From contig NC_052507.1 of the NCBI RefSeq assembly GCF_014356525.2, forward strand, positions 124,001-188,000: a stretch of DNA of 64,000 nt. The letters are read 5' to 3'. A program made the translations under genes and the position numbers. Source of the stretch: Nilaparvata lugens (Eukaryota > Arthropoda > Insecta > Hemiptera > Delphacidae). Below are positions 9,318 through 21,205 of the stretch, in pieces (position 1 is the stretch's first letter; every line of letters begins with the position of its first letter). The notes under the pieces were generated by a model, which ran no database searches, was not told the DNA's origin, and worked only from the letters and a program-made list of their open reading frames with translations.

Positions 9318-12200
9318 TTTCAATTTCAATTTCAATTCAATTTTATTTCCACATGAAATTACAATTTTGTAAATATAGTTAAGTTACAATAAAGCAATAA
9401 ATATAAAGATAAATTACTTTAATATTTTATTTAAACTTGTAACGTTATTGAAAAGTGGAATCCCCCAAGAAGACTATACATCTGTGAATGGGGGAGAGTT
9501 CCTATGAGCAAGAATATAACAAAAAGTAAATTAAGTTTGAAATAGTTATAAGCAAAATAATATACATTCATAATACTAAGTTAACCTAACATATATGCTA
9601 GTATGATAGAGTGCAATCTACAGACTATTGCACTTCCCTACCACTGTTTTTGTGACCATTTGTGCAGAGTGCTTAAATGGAAAGAAAGAGCTAAAAAAAA
9701 AAAAGAGCAAGAGGACTCAAGACTGTGACAATTTATTTATTAAATTGTAGAGATTTAAGAAGCATAGGAATGAAGTAAGCCCTCGGTTCCAGCCCAACCT
9801 ATGCCAATCAACCATTTAAACAGCTTCCTTTTATACACCACATCGCTGCAGCTCTCAGCCTCCCTGATATCATTGGGCAAATTTCTATAGACGATTTGTG
9901 CTAGATAGTGAGGAGACCTAAGTTCTATTCCGTGATATAATTGAGGTGTTGAATATCCATGGTTATTTCTGTGTCGAGTTTGATAGTTATGTTGAATATT
10001 GCTGAGTAGTTCTATTTTGTGTTTCCTGATATATGTGAGAAGTGTTTTAATATACAGTTGTCTTAAGTTGAGCACAGGGAAGTCCGAGAACAACAGCGAC
10101 GTGGGATATCTGGGTTCTTTTTTAAGAATTTTTTTATAATGGTGCGCTGGGTAACCGAGAGAGGCTCCAGGCTAGCAGATGACACCCCTCCCCAGACAAT
10201 GATACCATACTGTAACACTGACTGTGCATAAGCATGGTATACTCTTTTACTTAATCTGGTATCAAGTACTTGGCTCAACTGAGATAGACCATACAGCATC
10301 CGTCGTAGCCTTTGCTTGACACACTGCATATGTGGTGCCCAACTCAGCTGATGGTCAAAAATGACCCCCAGATATTTATATTGATCCACTCTGTCAATTA
10401 CCCCGCAAGCACATGATAAAGATCCAACATCCCCACATGAGTGCATTTTCACCTGTCTCAGCCCTGGGTCTGGTTGGTTTCTTGTAACAACTGGCAAGTA
10501 CTTGGTTTTGCCAAGATTCACAGTGAGGTTATTATGGTCAAACCAGTTTTTTATTTTGGAAAGATCTTTAGTGGCATTTTCATAAACTTCTTCCCATTCC
10601 CTACCTGTAGAAATAACCACTGTATCGTCAGCAAATAGGAATATCCTGCTTGTAGTATTGAGCCGGGAAATATTATTAATATATATCAAGAACAGTACTG
10701 GACCCAGCGTACTACCTTGAATGACGCCATAGTCTACACCATTCCTATCACTGTCTTCACCATCAATCTGAACAAATTGTTGGCGTTCACAAAAATAACT
10801 TTTGAACCACTGGAGAGAAGTGTCCCTAACTCCAATAGCTTTAAGTTTATTAAGAAGCTTGTCTCTATCTACTGAATCAAACGCCTTAGCCAGGTCCAGG
10901 AATGTCATGATAACTTTATTTTTAATTTTAACTGACTCTATTATGTATTTGTTTACCTGAAATAATGCATCATTGGTGTTTTTATCTTTTTGGAAGCCGT
11001 ATTGGTTATGTGCTAGAATGTTATTTTCTTTCAAATATTTCATTAACTGTATTTTAATGCATTTTTCAATGATCTTTGACAGAGTAGATAACAGAGAAAT
11101 GGGTCTATAGTTTGTAGGTTCGTTTTTGGGTCCTGATTTGTGGATTGGAATGATCTTCGCTATTTTTAGGAACTGTCCTGTCTGAATGCTAAGATTCACT
11201 ATGTGGTGTATTGGGTTTATTAGTGTATGAAGGCTGTCTTTAATTATCCGTGTTGGAATACAGTCGTACCCGGGAGCACTCCTGCCTTTGAGGCTATTAA
11301 TTACATTTGATAATTCCTCTTTTGTCACCTCTTTCAATTTGAAGACAGCATCGACCACGTACTCTTGATCTCTGATCTCTGATTGCCCTACTGGATTCAA
11401 GGAGCTAGTGAGTATGGACCCAACTGATGTGAAATACTGATTAAAAGTATTCCCAATGTCCTTAATGTTAGGTTTTGAAGTAGGATCTCCTCTTTGGGCA
11501 AATGCGTCGATTGGGAATGAATGGGGTCCTTTGGCTTTTCCAGAGATTTCTTCTACTACCTTCCAGAACTTGTGTGGGTTATTTGAAACTTCATCGATTT
11601 TATTTTTATAGTAATTATGTTTTGCTTGTTTTATAGTCGAGTGTAGCATGTTTCTAAAACGAGTAAATTCAGTTTTCAAGGAAATACAATAATGTTGTCT
11701 ATTAAGTTTTTTCTTAATTTATCGCGATGGCGTATGGAATTAATAAGTCCTCTAGTAATCCATGGTTTTATTTTTGTATGTTTAGCTGATATTTTAGTTT
11801 TTGTTGTCATTTGTTGAATAATATTCTGTGTAGTTTGTATAAATGAATTAGTTGCAAGATTGATATTATTTTCGTTTGTGACATGGTTCCAATTCTGCAA
11901 AGACAAAGTGTTTTTTACGCTATTCCAATCTATTTTCATGTAATAATTATCTCTATTGGGCGGTTTTTTGTTAGGTGTGAATAATTTCATGCACACGGCG
12001 TAGTGGTCGGTAATTGAGGTTTGTACTATAGTTGTAGCTGCTTCGTACAAGGGTGGTAACTTAACAAAGTAGTGGTCGATGCATGTATTACTAGCTGGCC
12101 TAGTAACCTTGTCGACACAGCAAGCGAGCCCCGCATCGTTCAACACATCCAAGTTGCCAACAGTTTGGAATTGAATAATCACATTTTCTCGAAATTCGAG
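9318..12200 (-). mobile_element. 5'-truncated non-LTR retrotransposon (LINE)
   Basis: Minus-strand LINE. On the element strand it runs from a truncated endonuclease domain (about 12200) through the reverse transcriptase, to a 3' UTR ending in tandem ATTGAA units at 9318-9340. A 3' end made of short tandem repeats rather than poly(A) is common in CR1/jockey-like LINEs. The length is about 2.9 kb, against the 4-5 kb usual for a full element, so the 5' part is missing, as after incomplete target-primed reverse transcription. No target duplication was identified. Confidence 0.8.
9755..12182 (-). pseudogene. LINE ORF2 (endonuclease end + reverse transcriptase), frameshifted
   Basis: Three open pieces in order on the minus strand. 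12182-11676 is the C-terminal part of an apurinic-type endonuclease, with I-D-H-Y-F and the I-T-D-H-Y-A-V block (the usual S-D-H histidine motif). 11679-10063 is the RT, with Y-R-P-I-S-L-L-S, F-L-D-L-A-K-A-F-D-S-V-D, G-V-I-Q-G-S-T-L-G-P and the F-A-D-D catalytic box near 10624-10635. 10093-9755 is the C-terminal domain. The pieces are in different frames, so there are at least two frameshifts, near 11680 and near 10080. The coding is otherwise well preserved, suggesting a fairly recent insertion. Clade jockey/CR1-like, not resolved further. Confidence 0.85.
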
Positions 12201-13153
12201 CTTATTTCCTATTTAAGTAATTTTGCAGTTGCAAAATTATCTATATAAATAAAATGCCGCATCGCGCCTCCTGAGGTGTGTATCCAGATAAAGTTTGTCA
12301 TGAGATGCATTAAACTATTTGGCGTTACGAAGTTCGCCTGGCCAGCTAGTGTAGCCTATAATATAATTTAAAAAGGTTGTTAATTTTGCAGAAAATAGCT
12401 GTAAGGATGATTTCCCATGTTCATAGCCAGGCATCCACTTTTTAAGCAATTGAAAATATTGACTTTGCCTGATGTTTATGCGTTTGAACATCTTTTATAA
12501 GGAAAACCTGTCTTGTATTACAGTTAATAGCTCTGATCATACTGATTATACTAGGCATGCATCAACACAAGGGTTTTACACTTTTTTCTCTTCATTTTAT
12601 GTTGTGTTAAATTTTCTAGTTTTTCGAAATTTGATTTAAACCTGACTATGACAATGAATAGGCCCCGTTTCGGAAAGCCAATTTTCCGACTTCAGCTGTT
12701 TCAAGTCTAGAACTCAGCTAAATCCCGAGCCACAGAATACAATATTTTGTATTCTGTGCCAGAGCTCGGAAACCGGCTCAATATGAGTTAATCAGTTAAA
12801 TTATTATTATACATTAAATGGACTTATAAATTAGGCTCTTCAATAAGTTACGGTACCAAATGTTTCAAGAAATTGTGATATTGTCTGTTTTGAGAGAAAT
12901 ATGAAAGCTTTACTTGTTGACGTTTCACCATATTAATAAGAATGAATTGTTAATGAATATATGATATTATTTGTTTAGCTAATGCTGTTATTTACTTTAC
13001 TTGTTTGTATTTGACTGTGTTGTGCATTTTTGTAATGTTATAACAATAAAATGAATTTAAGTAGTCTGTCTACAATAAGTTTGTGATCTGTGGCTATTTA
13101 AATCCTTGCTTAAAGTAAAGTTAATCATGCTATAATATTTTTGAAGATATGAG
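12201..13153. other. No gene; one dispersed repeat
   Basis: No coding signal. At about 12689-12735 the phrase CAGCTGTTTCAAGTCTAGAA, then AAATCCCGAGC, recurs at 59483-59524, so this is a dispersed repeat. Next to it a 12735-12770 palindrome is centred on ACAATATTTTGT. Confidence 0.45.
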
Positions 13154-13418
13154 TGATGAAGAAAATATTTTAATGTTGAACCATAATGATATTACTATCG
13201 TATTTCATAAAACTTTAAAGTAAAAAAAAAACCAATCACATTCTTTGATGTGGTGACGTCCGTTTCGTGCTGGTATTGCAGCAGAATTGTTAATGTGCAA
13301 TACCAGCATGAAACGGACGTCGCCACATCAAAGAATGTGAGGGTTTTTTAAGTTTAAAGTTTTATGAAATACGATAGTAATATCATTATGGCTCAACATT
13401 AAAATATTTTCTTCATCA
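13154..13418. repeat. Near-perfect 265-bp palindrome
   Basis: The left arm TGATGAAGAAAATATTTTAA continues through CATTCTTTGATGTGG and GACGTCCGTTTC. The right arm is its reverse complement, ending AAAATATTTTCTTCATCA. The arms are about 120 bp with few mismatches and a small centre (GCAGCAGAATTGTTAATGTG). It carries no coding sequence. Probably a foldback MITE; a hairpin small-RNA source is possible. Confidence 0.75.
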
Positions 13419-14744
13419 TAATTATAGTGGAAACAAGATGGATAACCAACAACATAATGATATGATATCATTTTATATAAATATGATTTTAATAGTTATT
13501 TACAATATATAATTGTAAATATGGTTATGTAATGATAAAGTGAAAATTCCATGAGGTGATCAATGTGTATTTTGATCAGCAACAGAAATTAGCATACCGC
13601 AGTAGCCTACATAATCAAAATTCCAGTAGGTGAATAAAATACGCAATATATCGTCAAAATCAAATCAAATGTATTTATTCATTTAAAATACTATGAAATT
13701 TACATAAAATAAATACATATGAATAGGCTCCCCGCTTGGATGACAGGTCCGTGTGCGGGGGGAGTCGCATAAAGCAATCTATATTCATTTCATAATAATT
13801 ATGTATCACATCATTCTAATATGGAGAAAATAAATCAATTTTATATACGGTAGGTAATTGACAAAATATAATACGTAAATTAAAATTTTAAAAATAAAAT
13901 ATATATACTTAAGTGAAAGTTTGGGTTGATTTTGATGAAAAACGCTTTATTGAGAATTTTATCCGACAGCAATCAGGGGTTTATGATAATTAATTTATTA
14001 CCAAATACAAGAAATATTTTTATAAATAAAACAATTAATTTTATAAATTAAAGCAAACGAGAAAAAGAAATTAAAAGAAAAATGGAAAATTTGGAAAAAA
14101 GAGAACCAAAAATGGAAGATCTAACTTTTTGAATGTAGGGCGAAAAAAGTAGAGCATCCGCCGCTTCAGTCCCGATGCTAAGGAGCCACACACCAACCCT
14201 CCGCCTGTAAACAGCGACAGTGCAGCGCTCACTTGGTGTGAATACAAGGAATATATTATTCTTATTATTTATTTTTCATTGTTTCTAAGTGAGGACCTTG
14301 AGTTTAACAACTTTTATATTATTTTAAATTTATTTCCTACAGACTAAGAAAACGCCAGATTTTTCTCCCAAAATTGGTCATTAACAAAAATATACAAGAA
14401 ATATTAACAATTGTACTTTTCTAATATTGATAAATTCACTTTCCAGTTATCGTGAAACTATTTAAAACACTACAAAGTTTAAGATGACCATCAATGTTTG
14501 AAAAAATTCTTAAATGTTATTTAAGAAAAAACTTATGGCTTCTTCTAGACCACCGCGCCAGTAGTAGTGTCTAAAAAAGGCTACTGGTAGTTTATTAGTC
14601 CTAATACAGGCTGTGTACTAGGGTGAAGTGTTAGATAACTAGGCACAGTGGCCAAACATAGGCTAGTTGGCTCAACAAAACGTACAGATGTTGCCCCGAA
14701 ATTGACAATTTGGTCAATAAATAGGCCTACCATTGGCAATCATG
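13419..14744. other. No gene; possible LINE 3' tail
   Basis: Stop-dense AT-rich sequence. At 13653 AAAATCAAATCAAATGTATT has the form of a reverse-oriented LINE tail made of short tandem units, followed by a GC-rich patch (GTGCGGGGGGAGTC near 13752). Nothing else was recognised. Confidence 0.35.
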
Positions 14745-15905
14745 AGAGACAGTTAGGCAAAATTCTAGCCGAGGAGCTACCGCTGTTATCTCAGTTGTTA
14801 TTGAAGATATAGACTCAATTTTTTCAGGTGGAAGAGAAGGAAAAAATAAAGCGCGGTACGCGGTAGCCTATTTTGATACAATTCAATTCAATTTTTAGAA
14901 ATAGGCTAGCTGTTTCAAAACTAACCTTGAGTAACGGCGACTTTCAATATCAATTACAATTCTATTACTTGAATAACTTTTGAATACAGTAGGCTACAAA
15001 TAATTTATAATTCATGTAATATTGAATCCAATGATTTCACGAAGAAATCTATTTTCTGTGTTGAATAATTAGACAGCTATGATTTGAAGTTACAATCATG
15101 GCAAGAATGTGTAGGCTATTGCCACTATGTTGACCCTACGCAGCACCGTATGCCCGCCCATCATTGTATTAAAGCTACCATTAATAGTTTTTGTCATCAC
15201 CAATACTAATCACTGTGATTAGACATTTTGATAAATATCAACATATTAGCATTTATAAGCAAAAACCTAACCTCCTAACATTTCCTTTTACCTTGTAAAG
15301 TAAAAGTAAATTCGTATGGCTCTTGTAGTTGGGGAGTCCCTTGAGGGAAGGTCCCACTGCCTAAATATATAATTTAAGCCGTCAATGGGCCTAACGACGG
15401 TCATACTTCAGCCGGGACCAACAATTTAACGTGCCCATCCGATAATACGGGTAAAAAGTCACATGAAAAATATCAACATATTGCCATTTATAAGAAAAAC
15501 CTAACCTTTCCTTTACCGTTGTGAGAAGAGTCTTTGAAACTTTCTGCATAGGTACACTGTTAGGTGTTGATTACCAACTTTGTAATTGTGCTAGTTCTAA
15601 TCTGGAATTCATCATTATTATTTAAACTGCAATTGAATAAAAGTATTTTTTCATTACAATTTTAATTAACTTAATGTGAATTGCAATAATAAGGTTTACC
15701 AACTGAGATCAATAAAGTTTTGAATCGTCGTTCCTTCAAAATAAGGTAAGTTTTGAAACAGCTACTTCTAATATTAAAATTTAATTAAGTTGTATCAAAA
15801 TAGGATAGTTGACTTTATTTTCTCCTCCTCTTTCATTAAAAAAATTAACTGGATATCTTTAATAAATGAGACAACAGCGGTATCTGACCGGCTAGAATTT
15901 AGCCC
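14745..15905. repeat. Imperfect inverted repeat, about 1.16 kb apart
   Basis: Segments of the left arm (14745-14940), such as CCGCTGTTATCTCA and AGCTGTTTCAAAAC, recur in reverse complement in the right arm (15737-15905) as TGAGACAACAGCGG and GTTTTGAAACAGCT, in matching order. The arms are diverged. The whole could be an old DNA transposon with about 170-bp inverted ends. No transposase was seen between them. Confidence 0.5.
15234..15525. repeat. Direct repeats flanking an inserted dispersed repeat
   Basis: ATATCAACATATTAGCATTT at 15235 and ATATCAACATATTGCCATTT at 15471 each lead into AAAAACCTAACC-type sequence. Between them lies a segment (about 15300-15470) related to 61580-61735; both copies share GTCAATGGGCCT or ATCAATGGGCCT and a CGTGC(C/T)CATCCGATA block. 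This looks like a small dispersed element with duplicated flanks. Confidence 0.45.
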
Positions 15906-16543
15906 AGGTTACAAGGATAAAACATTATTATTACTTATAATAAGTTACAAGTAAAAAATCTTCTAGCTATCAATGTATTTAAAAAGAACAATTAACTCAT
16001 TTCCATAATAATACCAAAATTTCACTTACAGTTAAACCAGGAAATGTTGGTTGCTTGCTTATTATTACTGTAGCTGATGCTCAAATGATTTAAGATTAAC
16101 TTATTCTTGTCAATAAATTGGTAAAATAATCTCGGAAAAGCGTATTCCTATCAATAAAGTCTGAGAAAACTGTTCAGAAAATAGAATAAGGTACTTTAGA
16201 TTTAATTTTCAAATTCTAAACTAATCAAAAATGAGAATATTAGTTTAGGTTAGAAAATTATTCAATGCCGTCAAAATCTTGCTATAAGATTAGATAGTAA
16301 TATATAGAATTATTAGAGACGAAGCTGGTAATAATAAATATTAAAGCAGTAGGTAGCGCTACAGTCGATGACGTCACTCAAAGTATCGTGCGCACAAAAT
16401 GCCATCACGTGACCTTTATCTACTAGTGCGCACAGATTGTCAAGCGAACAGATTGTAAGTCGAACAGTTTGTGGAGCGAATAACTTGTACCACCCCTGTC
16501 GGATTTTGTTCCTTTGTATAGTGTTTTCTGTTTTATATTAATT
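15906..16543. other. No gene; left flank of BEL element 1
   Basis: No recognisable gene. A GTGCGCACA motif appears twice (16388 and 16427) and TTGTAAGTCGAACAG-like repeats occur near 16440-16480. None of it resembles the coding exon found on the other side of the BEL insertion. Confidence 0.4.
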
Positions 16544-16834
16544 TGTCAGATTTCGCACTATGCATTGTGTTCTTGTCCCAACTTGTCGCGTTAGTGCGCA
16601 AGTCACTTTGTCATCGGTCCACTTTTACTGTGTTTTCTGCAGTTCACGGATTACATCAGTTTTTTGTCATGCTACATTTGTACATTAATTTTATTGTACA
16701 TTTTGGTATTATTTAATATTATTTTGAAGTATTTCCTACCGTGTCTAGACGTTTTTTACGCATATCTTTTTCATCGACGTTGCTATACGTAGTTTCTTAC
16801 AACGCATTCGTGCATGCACTTTCCTGTTTCCTTC

Positions 16835-18081
16835 AGCCGCGTTTACACCGGAGTTTGAAACACGAGTTGCAAACAGAAGTTGCAAACATCTCTAAAAACG
16901 CGCATTTTTAGCCGAAACATTTCGCTGTTGCAAACAGTTTTTCAGTGTTTGCAACAGAAATTTTTGTTTCCACCTGAAGTCGGTAAAGATCAAAGGGAGT
17001 TGCAAACTTTTGTTTGCAACACTAGTTTCGGTCACTATGTGCTGTTGAAACACGAAACAGAAACATTTCCCCGCCATCCCCTACGCTGCCACCTCCACTC
17101 TCACTCACGTGATCACTCGAACCACCCTGTCTCGACTCAAGTGTCAGTAACCCTGTCTGGACAGGGTTATAATACTTTATAATACAAGCATTAGCGTCTA
17201 GTATCAGAGCAGCACACACTTCTGGTACAAATAAAGCGAAATACCAGTAGTAGATTTATTGCTTAAAATTATAAAAATATATTTGCCATAAAATACCCTA
17301 GGACCTTTTGGGGGCGAGAGCGGGGGGTTCTTAAACAGGTTCTGAGTGTTAACAACAATATTTTATATTATATTATTTAAAAATGGCTGTCAAAATAACA
17401 AATATAGGCTATGTATAGTCTACTTATAACGTATTACCTTTATGTTATCCTTCAGAAGATCTATTAAAGCCTCGCACACCTCAGGTACAAACAAAGATAT
17501 GGTTGATTTTGATATCTTGAACAGGTAACTCAAGCTTGTGTATGAATGTCCGGTAGCTAAAAAACGCAAGGTTACGGCTAGTTTTTCCGTTACAGAAATA
17601 GCCTTTCGGTAATTCGTATCCATTTTCGAAATTTTGTGACCAATCATTAAAGTTATATATTCAAAATCCTCACTGGTCATTCTTACAAAGTTTTTAAAAC
17701 TTCCATCCGTTCTCAGTTCACCTGATAGAGGGTCGACATCATCTCTATTTAAATCGTCCAACAGGTCGTTTCCACTGTACGTAGCTCTGGAATTCAGAGA
17801 CGGCCTCACCCAGTATCGTCTCAGCCTACGTTGCTTTGACAACACGACACACGCCGCCGTGGCTAAAATGACATCCTCGACACTTGACATCCTCGGAAGG
17901 ACTGATCCCAGGAACCAGAACATAGGCGAGTCATAATCAAGGTTGAAAACATTTTCATGAAACATGGAAATAAAACCATGAAATAAAAGTTGCAAACTTT
18001 TATTTGAAACTACTGTTTGCAACTGCTGTTTGCAATAAAAGTTTGCAACTTTTTGTTTGAAACTTCGGTGTAAACGCGGCT
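16835..18081 (-). mobile_element. PIF/Harbinger DNA transposon nested in BEL1 5' LTR
   Basis: The 1247-bp insert has inverted ends AGCCGCGTTTACACCG (left) and CGGTGTAAACGCGGCT (right). Flanking TTC at 16832-16834 and 18082-18084 is a 3-bp target duplication, and the uninterrupted 3' LTR shows the empty site (CCTTCTTCACAC near 27052). Both subterminal regions hold repeated GTTGCAAAC / GTTTGCAAC motifs, a likely transposase-binding array. It encodes only the first transposase exon, so it depends on an enzyme supplied elsewhere. Confidence 0.88.
17438..17890 (-). pseudogene. HARBI1-like transposase, N-terminal exon only
   Basis: The minus-strand frame begins at M-S-S-V-E-D-V (17890); an upstream in-frame Met at 18022 lies in the subterminal repeats and is less likely. 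It contains R-R-Y-W-V-R-P-S-L, then G-E-L-R-T-D-G-S-F-K-N-F-V-R-M-T, and A-V-T-L-R-F-L-A-T-G-H-S-Y, the N-terminal half typical of PIF/Harbinger (HARBI1-type) transposases. It stops at a donor-like AAG|GTAATA (17437), where the family usually splices to the exon holding the catalytic DDE residues. That exon is absent, so the protein cannot catalyse transposition. Confidence 0.85.
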
Positions 18082-19951
18082 TTCTTCACACAAAAATGGC
18101 GTAGCATATCAACATAAACGTTTTCCAGTTCTTCGGTTTTTTGTCACCTTCAATTCAAAATTTTCAATTCTCAGTTTTAAATTCATGTTTATTCAATGTA
18201 GAATGTTTCTTCCAGTGCTTTGATAAAGTTTCAGTATTTTCGGTTCGTTAGTTTGTGAAATATCTTCAATCATCAGTATTTGGTATGTTCCAACACGTTT
18301 CATTCATCACGAGTGCTTCGAATTTTTATCTTCAATTTAAATTTATTCACTTCTCAGTGTGAGAACTCAAATCATTTTCATATTACTGATTATGAAAATC
18401 AAGTTTCCAGAACATTCAACATTCAGCAACAAGTTTATGATTGAACTGAACATGCATTTAGCGGTAGGCATTTTTGGTAGGGCTTGAGGCCCATTTTCGC
18501 ATTCATCGTTTCATTGAAGTAATTCTGGTCTTGTGGGACATTATTACTGGTGTGTTGCTTGCATTCCAAGATCACACTCTCATCATTTCACGGTGCAGTC
18601 AGACGTTCTGCTCTGTATCCGTTTTGTTGGGTTAGTCAACTAGCTACCTAATCATTCATTGCTAGATTGCAGTATTAGCAATTTTCATGTCTACCCCGTA
18701 GATGGTGTATCAGTTTCAACCAGTTCTTTTAGTGATCTACGAACATTTGTTACATTTCATTCACCATGCCAAGCATTTGGATGGTTGTGTATTCAGACAT
18801 TCACTATAGCATCAGTGTTGTGAATTTTGGCCGTCGCCAACTCAATTAACTTTGCATTTCATTCACCGTGCCTAACTTTTGGACGGTTCATTCAATTCAA
18901 ATTCAGTGAATCTTCAGCTACGTTACTTTCAAGTTTATGTGTTGCATATCTCAACTGTTTCACACCGTCATTGTGTCAGTCTTGCCCGTATTGCACTGAC
19001 AATAGTTAACCTGACATTACCCACTCATCGCTGTGTCGCCGCCGTTCCTGTGTCGTCACCACTGAGCCATCGCTGTTGGCTATCCTGATTCGTCACCATT
19101 CCAGTCCGGAGTCTGTCGCTCGGATTGATTCTTGTCCTGCTTGCGGGTCATCCAAGTCGCCGCTCTTCATGGCTCGCCGTCCAGTCCAGCTCCGGTAGCT
19201 CGCTCTGGTCCGCTCCATTTCGTGGGTCCATCCAGGTCTCCACCATCGTCCGGTATCATCGAGGGGGTCTCGATGTACTGCCCATCCAATTCAAGATTGG
19301 ATCTCATGCTCTTCATGCATTTGATAAGTATTCTGTATCAATTTTGAATCATTATCAGCATTTTTCATTATTTGTTCAATTGCCTTGTTTGTTTAACTAT
19401 TATTTGACCTTTTCAGGGTTTACTTGGAATTATTTATTCTAAAGTCGCGATTCCCATTTGTAGACACAACTTTTTACCAATATTTTTGGAAGTATTGCAA
19501 GTATTTGTACTTTACATTTATCATATCAGACTTTGATCTATCATTTAAAGTTAGTCTAGGCCATTGTCAATTACGTTCTTGAATACAGTGTCTGTTTCAT
19601 TTCACTGTATTACCTATTTTATATTGTCTTTAAAATTAATAATTACATTGAATATATGCTTTTCAATCGACGTTCAACTCATGATTATTTAGTGTATCTA
19701 ATAAAACCTATCCAGAACTACAAAGGTTTTAATATGTCCTGAAAGCGTTTGTTTATTACTCAACATTCAGTATTTATATTTAATTGTTCTTTTATTGTCA
19801 AACTACATTTACCTTTTGTATTTTTTGTGATTACTCATTGACCTGACTTTTCTCTATTACTTATTGTCATTTGAAGGTTTATTTTCTCTTTGAATTTATG
19901 CACTACCTCATAACGGAGCATTACATATAGTAGGTTTATACTTATTCATTA

Positions 19952-20090
19952 AAACTTCAACTGAGTTGTGGTCGATGTTGTAGAAACGTTCCATGATGAA
20001 ATAAAAACACATAGATGTTGTCAGTTTTCTACACTTTAATTTGGTACACGACCATGGTTTCGTGACCACACAGGTCACATTTTCAAGCTG
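19952..20090 (-). mobile_element. Short retroposed tail with 12-bp target duplication
   Basis: The 139-bp insert is present in the 5' LTR and absent from the 3' LTR. It is flanked by the direct repeat ACTTATTCATTA (19940-19951 and 20091-20102). The insert includes TTTCTACACTTTAATTTGGT and CATCATGGAACG when read on the minus strand. A duplication of this length points to target-primed retroposition, so this is probably a severely truncated LINE or a SINE. Confidence 0.75.
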
Positions 20091-20704
20091 ACTTATTCAT
20101 TAATCACAAATTGTTTTTCAATTTGAATGACGAACGATCTCAATGCTAAAATTATAACATTCAAGTCCCAGAATTTATTACTGTAGGCACTTTATTCATA
20201 AATGTATGTTTGCTATATATAATATATAAGTTTTTCAGTTTTACATTTTCAGTATTTCAGTACATGCATCATGGTTTGTAATGTATCAATCAAATTTCAC
20301 TAGGAATTTGGTCTTGTACCTAAATTAAATTTTCCTGTTATCAAGTCAGCATTTATCAATTGACAATCTCAATTTTTACTGTTTCAATTTTTTACTATGT
20401 CATTTTTTATTTCTCATCAGTCAACTGCCCTGTGTGGCATTTCCTAAATCTAAGACAATATGTCACGTTTCTCAAAGTATATAATAAATCTATTGAACTG
20501 TTTTACTTAAACCTTATTTTTTTATTTGGCGTCTTTCCCAGCTACCAGTTTTATTATAAATTATCATTCATTTTTTGGTATGTTGGATTTGTGCAGTAGT
20601 ACAATAAATATACAATTCATACATCTTAACAATTTTTATTTACAAAAGCATTTCTTACAGTCCACTATTATTTCATTCAGTGGCACAGATCACACTTGTT
20701 AAAA

Positions 20705-20722
20705 TGGTCCTCCTTCGGCCAG
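20705..20722 (+). promoter_or_regulatory. BEL1 candidate primer binding site
   Basis: TGGTCCTCCTTCGGCCAG begins 10 bp after the 5' LTR end. The leading TGG matches the complement of a tRNA CCA end. BEL2 carries TGGTCCTCC at the same place relative to its own LTR, which supports the call. The primer tRNA was not identified. Confidence 0.5.
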
Positions 20723-21205
20723 ATCAAGGCCAGTGACCTGGGACAACTCATTATCTAATGACCCCTGGTCAACTCAAACTTTTTTAAATTTGTAAAAAAA
20801 AAAAAAAAAAAAATCATCCTGATCTTTAACATTGACGCCTTAGTTTAGGGTCCAATTTTTGACATTAACTATTGTATTAGCATTGTTTGTATTAATAGAT
20901 TCTCATTCATTTCAAGGTTAACTGGACCCCAGACAAGCACGCTGCGCTCGTGTTGGTACCAGTCTCTCAAGACCTGAATCATTGTAAGCTGCCACACTGC
21001 ATCCTGTGCACAAGTTGCTCAAGCGCCACCATTATCACTTGCTTGGTGTCACATCACTCAGTTCATTTGGCTCTCCACACAAGCCTTGGTGACACATCTT
21101 CTTGCAAACGTTTGCGCTTTAAACGTGGGCACACGCACAACTACAGTTGGCAGCATTTTAGGGTCGCAAGTATTCTAATTTTAAGTTGTAGTAATCTTTG
21201 TAATC
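20723..21205 (+). other. BEL1 untranslated leader
   Basis: Non-coding leader between the primer site and gag. It contains a run of 20 A at 20794-20813. Its last bases read TAATC before the gag ATG. Confidence 0.5.

Larger units (their letters stand above)
16544..20694 (+). repeat. BEL1 5' LTR (interrupted)
   Basis: The LTR is 4151 bp as it stands. Removing the Harbinger element and the small retroposed tail with their target duplications leaves about 2.75 kb, against 2.9 kb for the 3' LTR. The remaining difference is mostly a deletion of about 130 bp near 19522-19545, between TCATAT direct repeats, relative to 28490-28632. The LTR starts TG and ends CA. Short open frames in it are conserved with the other LTR only because the two copies are alike. 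Confidence 0.9.

Noticed and set aside
17041..17219. Open frames inside the left half of the Harbinger element
   Set aside because: They are made of the subterminal GTTGCAAAC motifs and do not match any part of a Harbinger-encoded protein.
18827..19442. Open frames (60-105 codons) conserved between the two BEL1 LTRs (also 27736-28411)
   Set aside because: They are conserved only because LTRs are copies of each other. No known domain, overlapping frames, and LTR regions are not normally coding.
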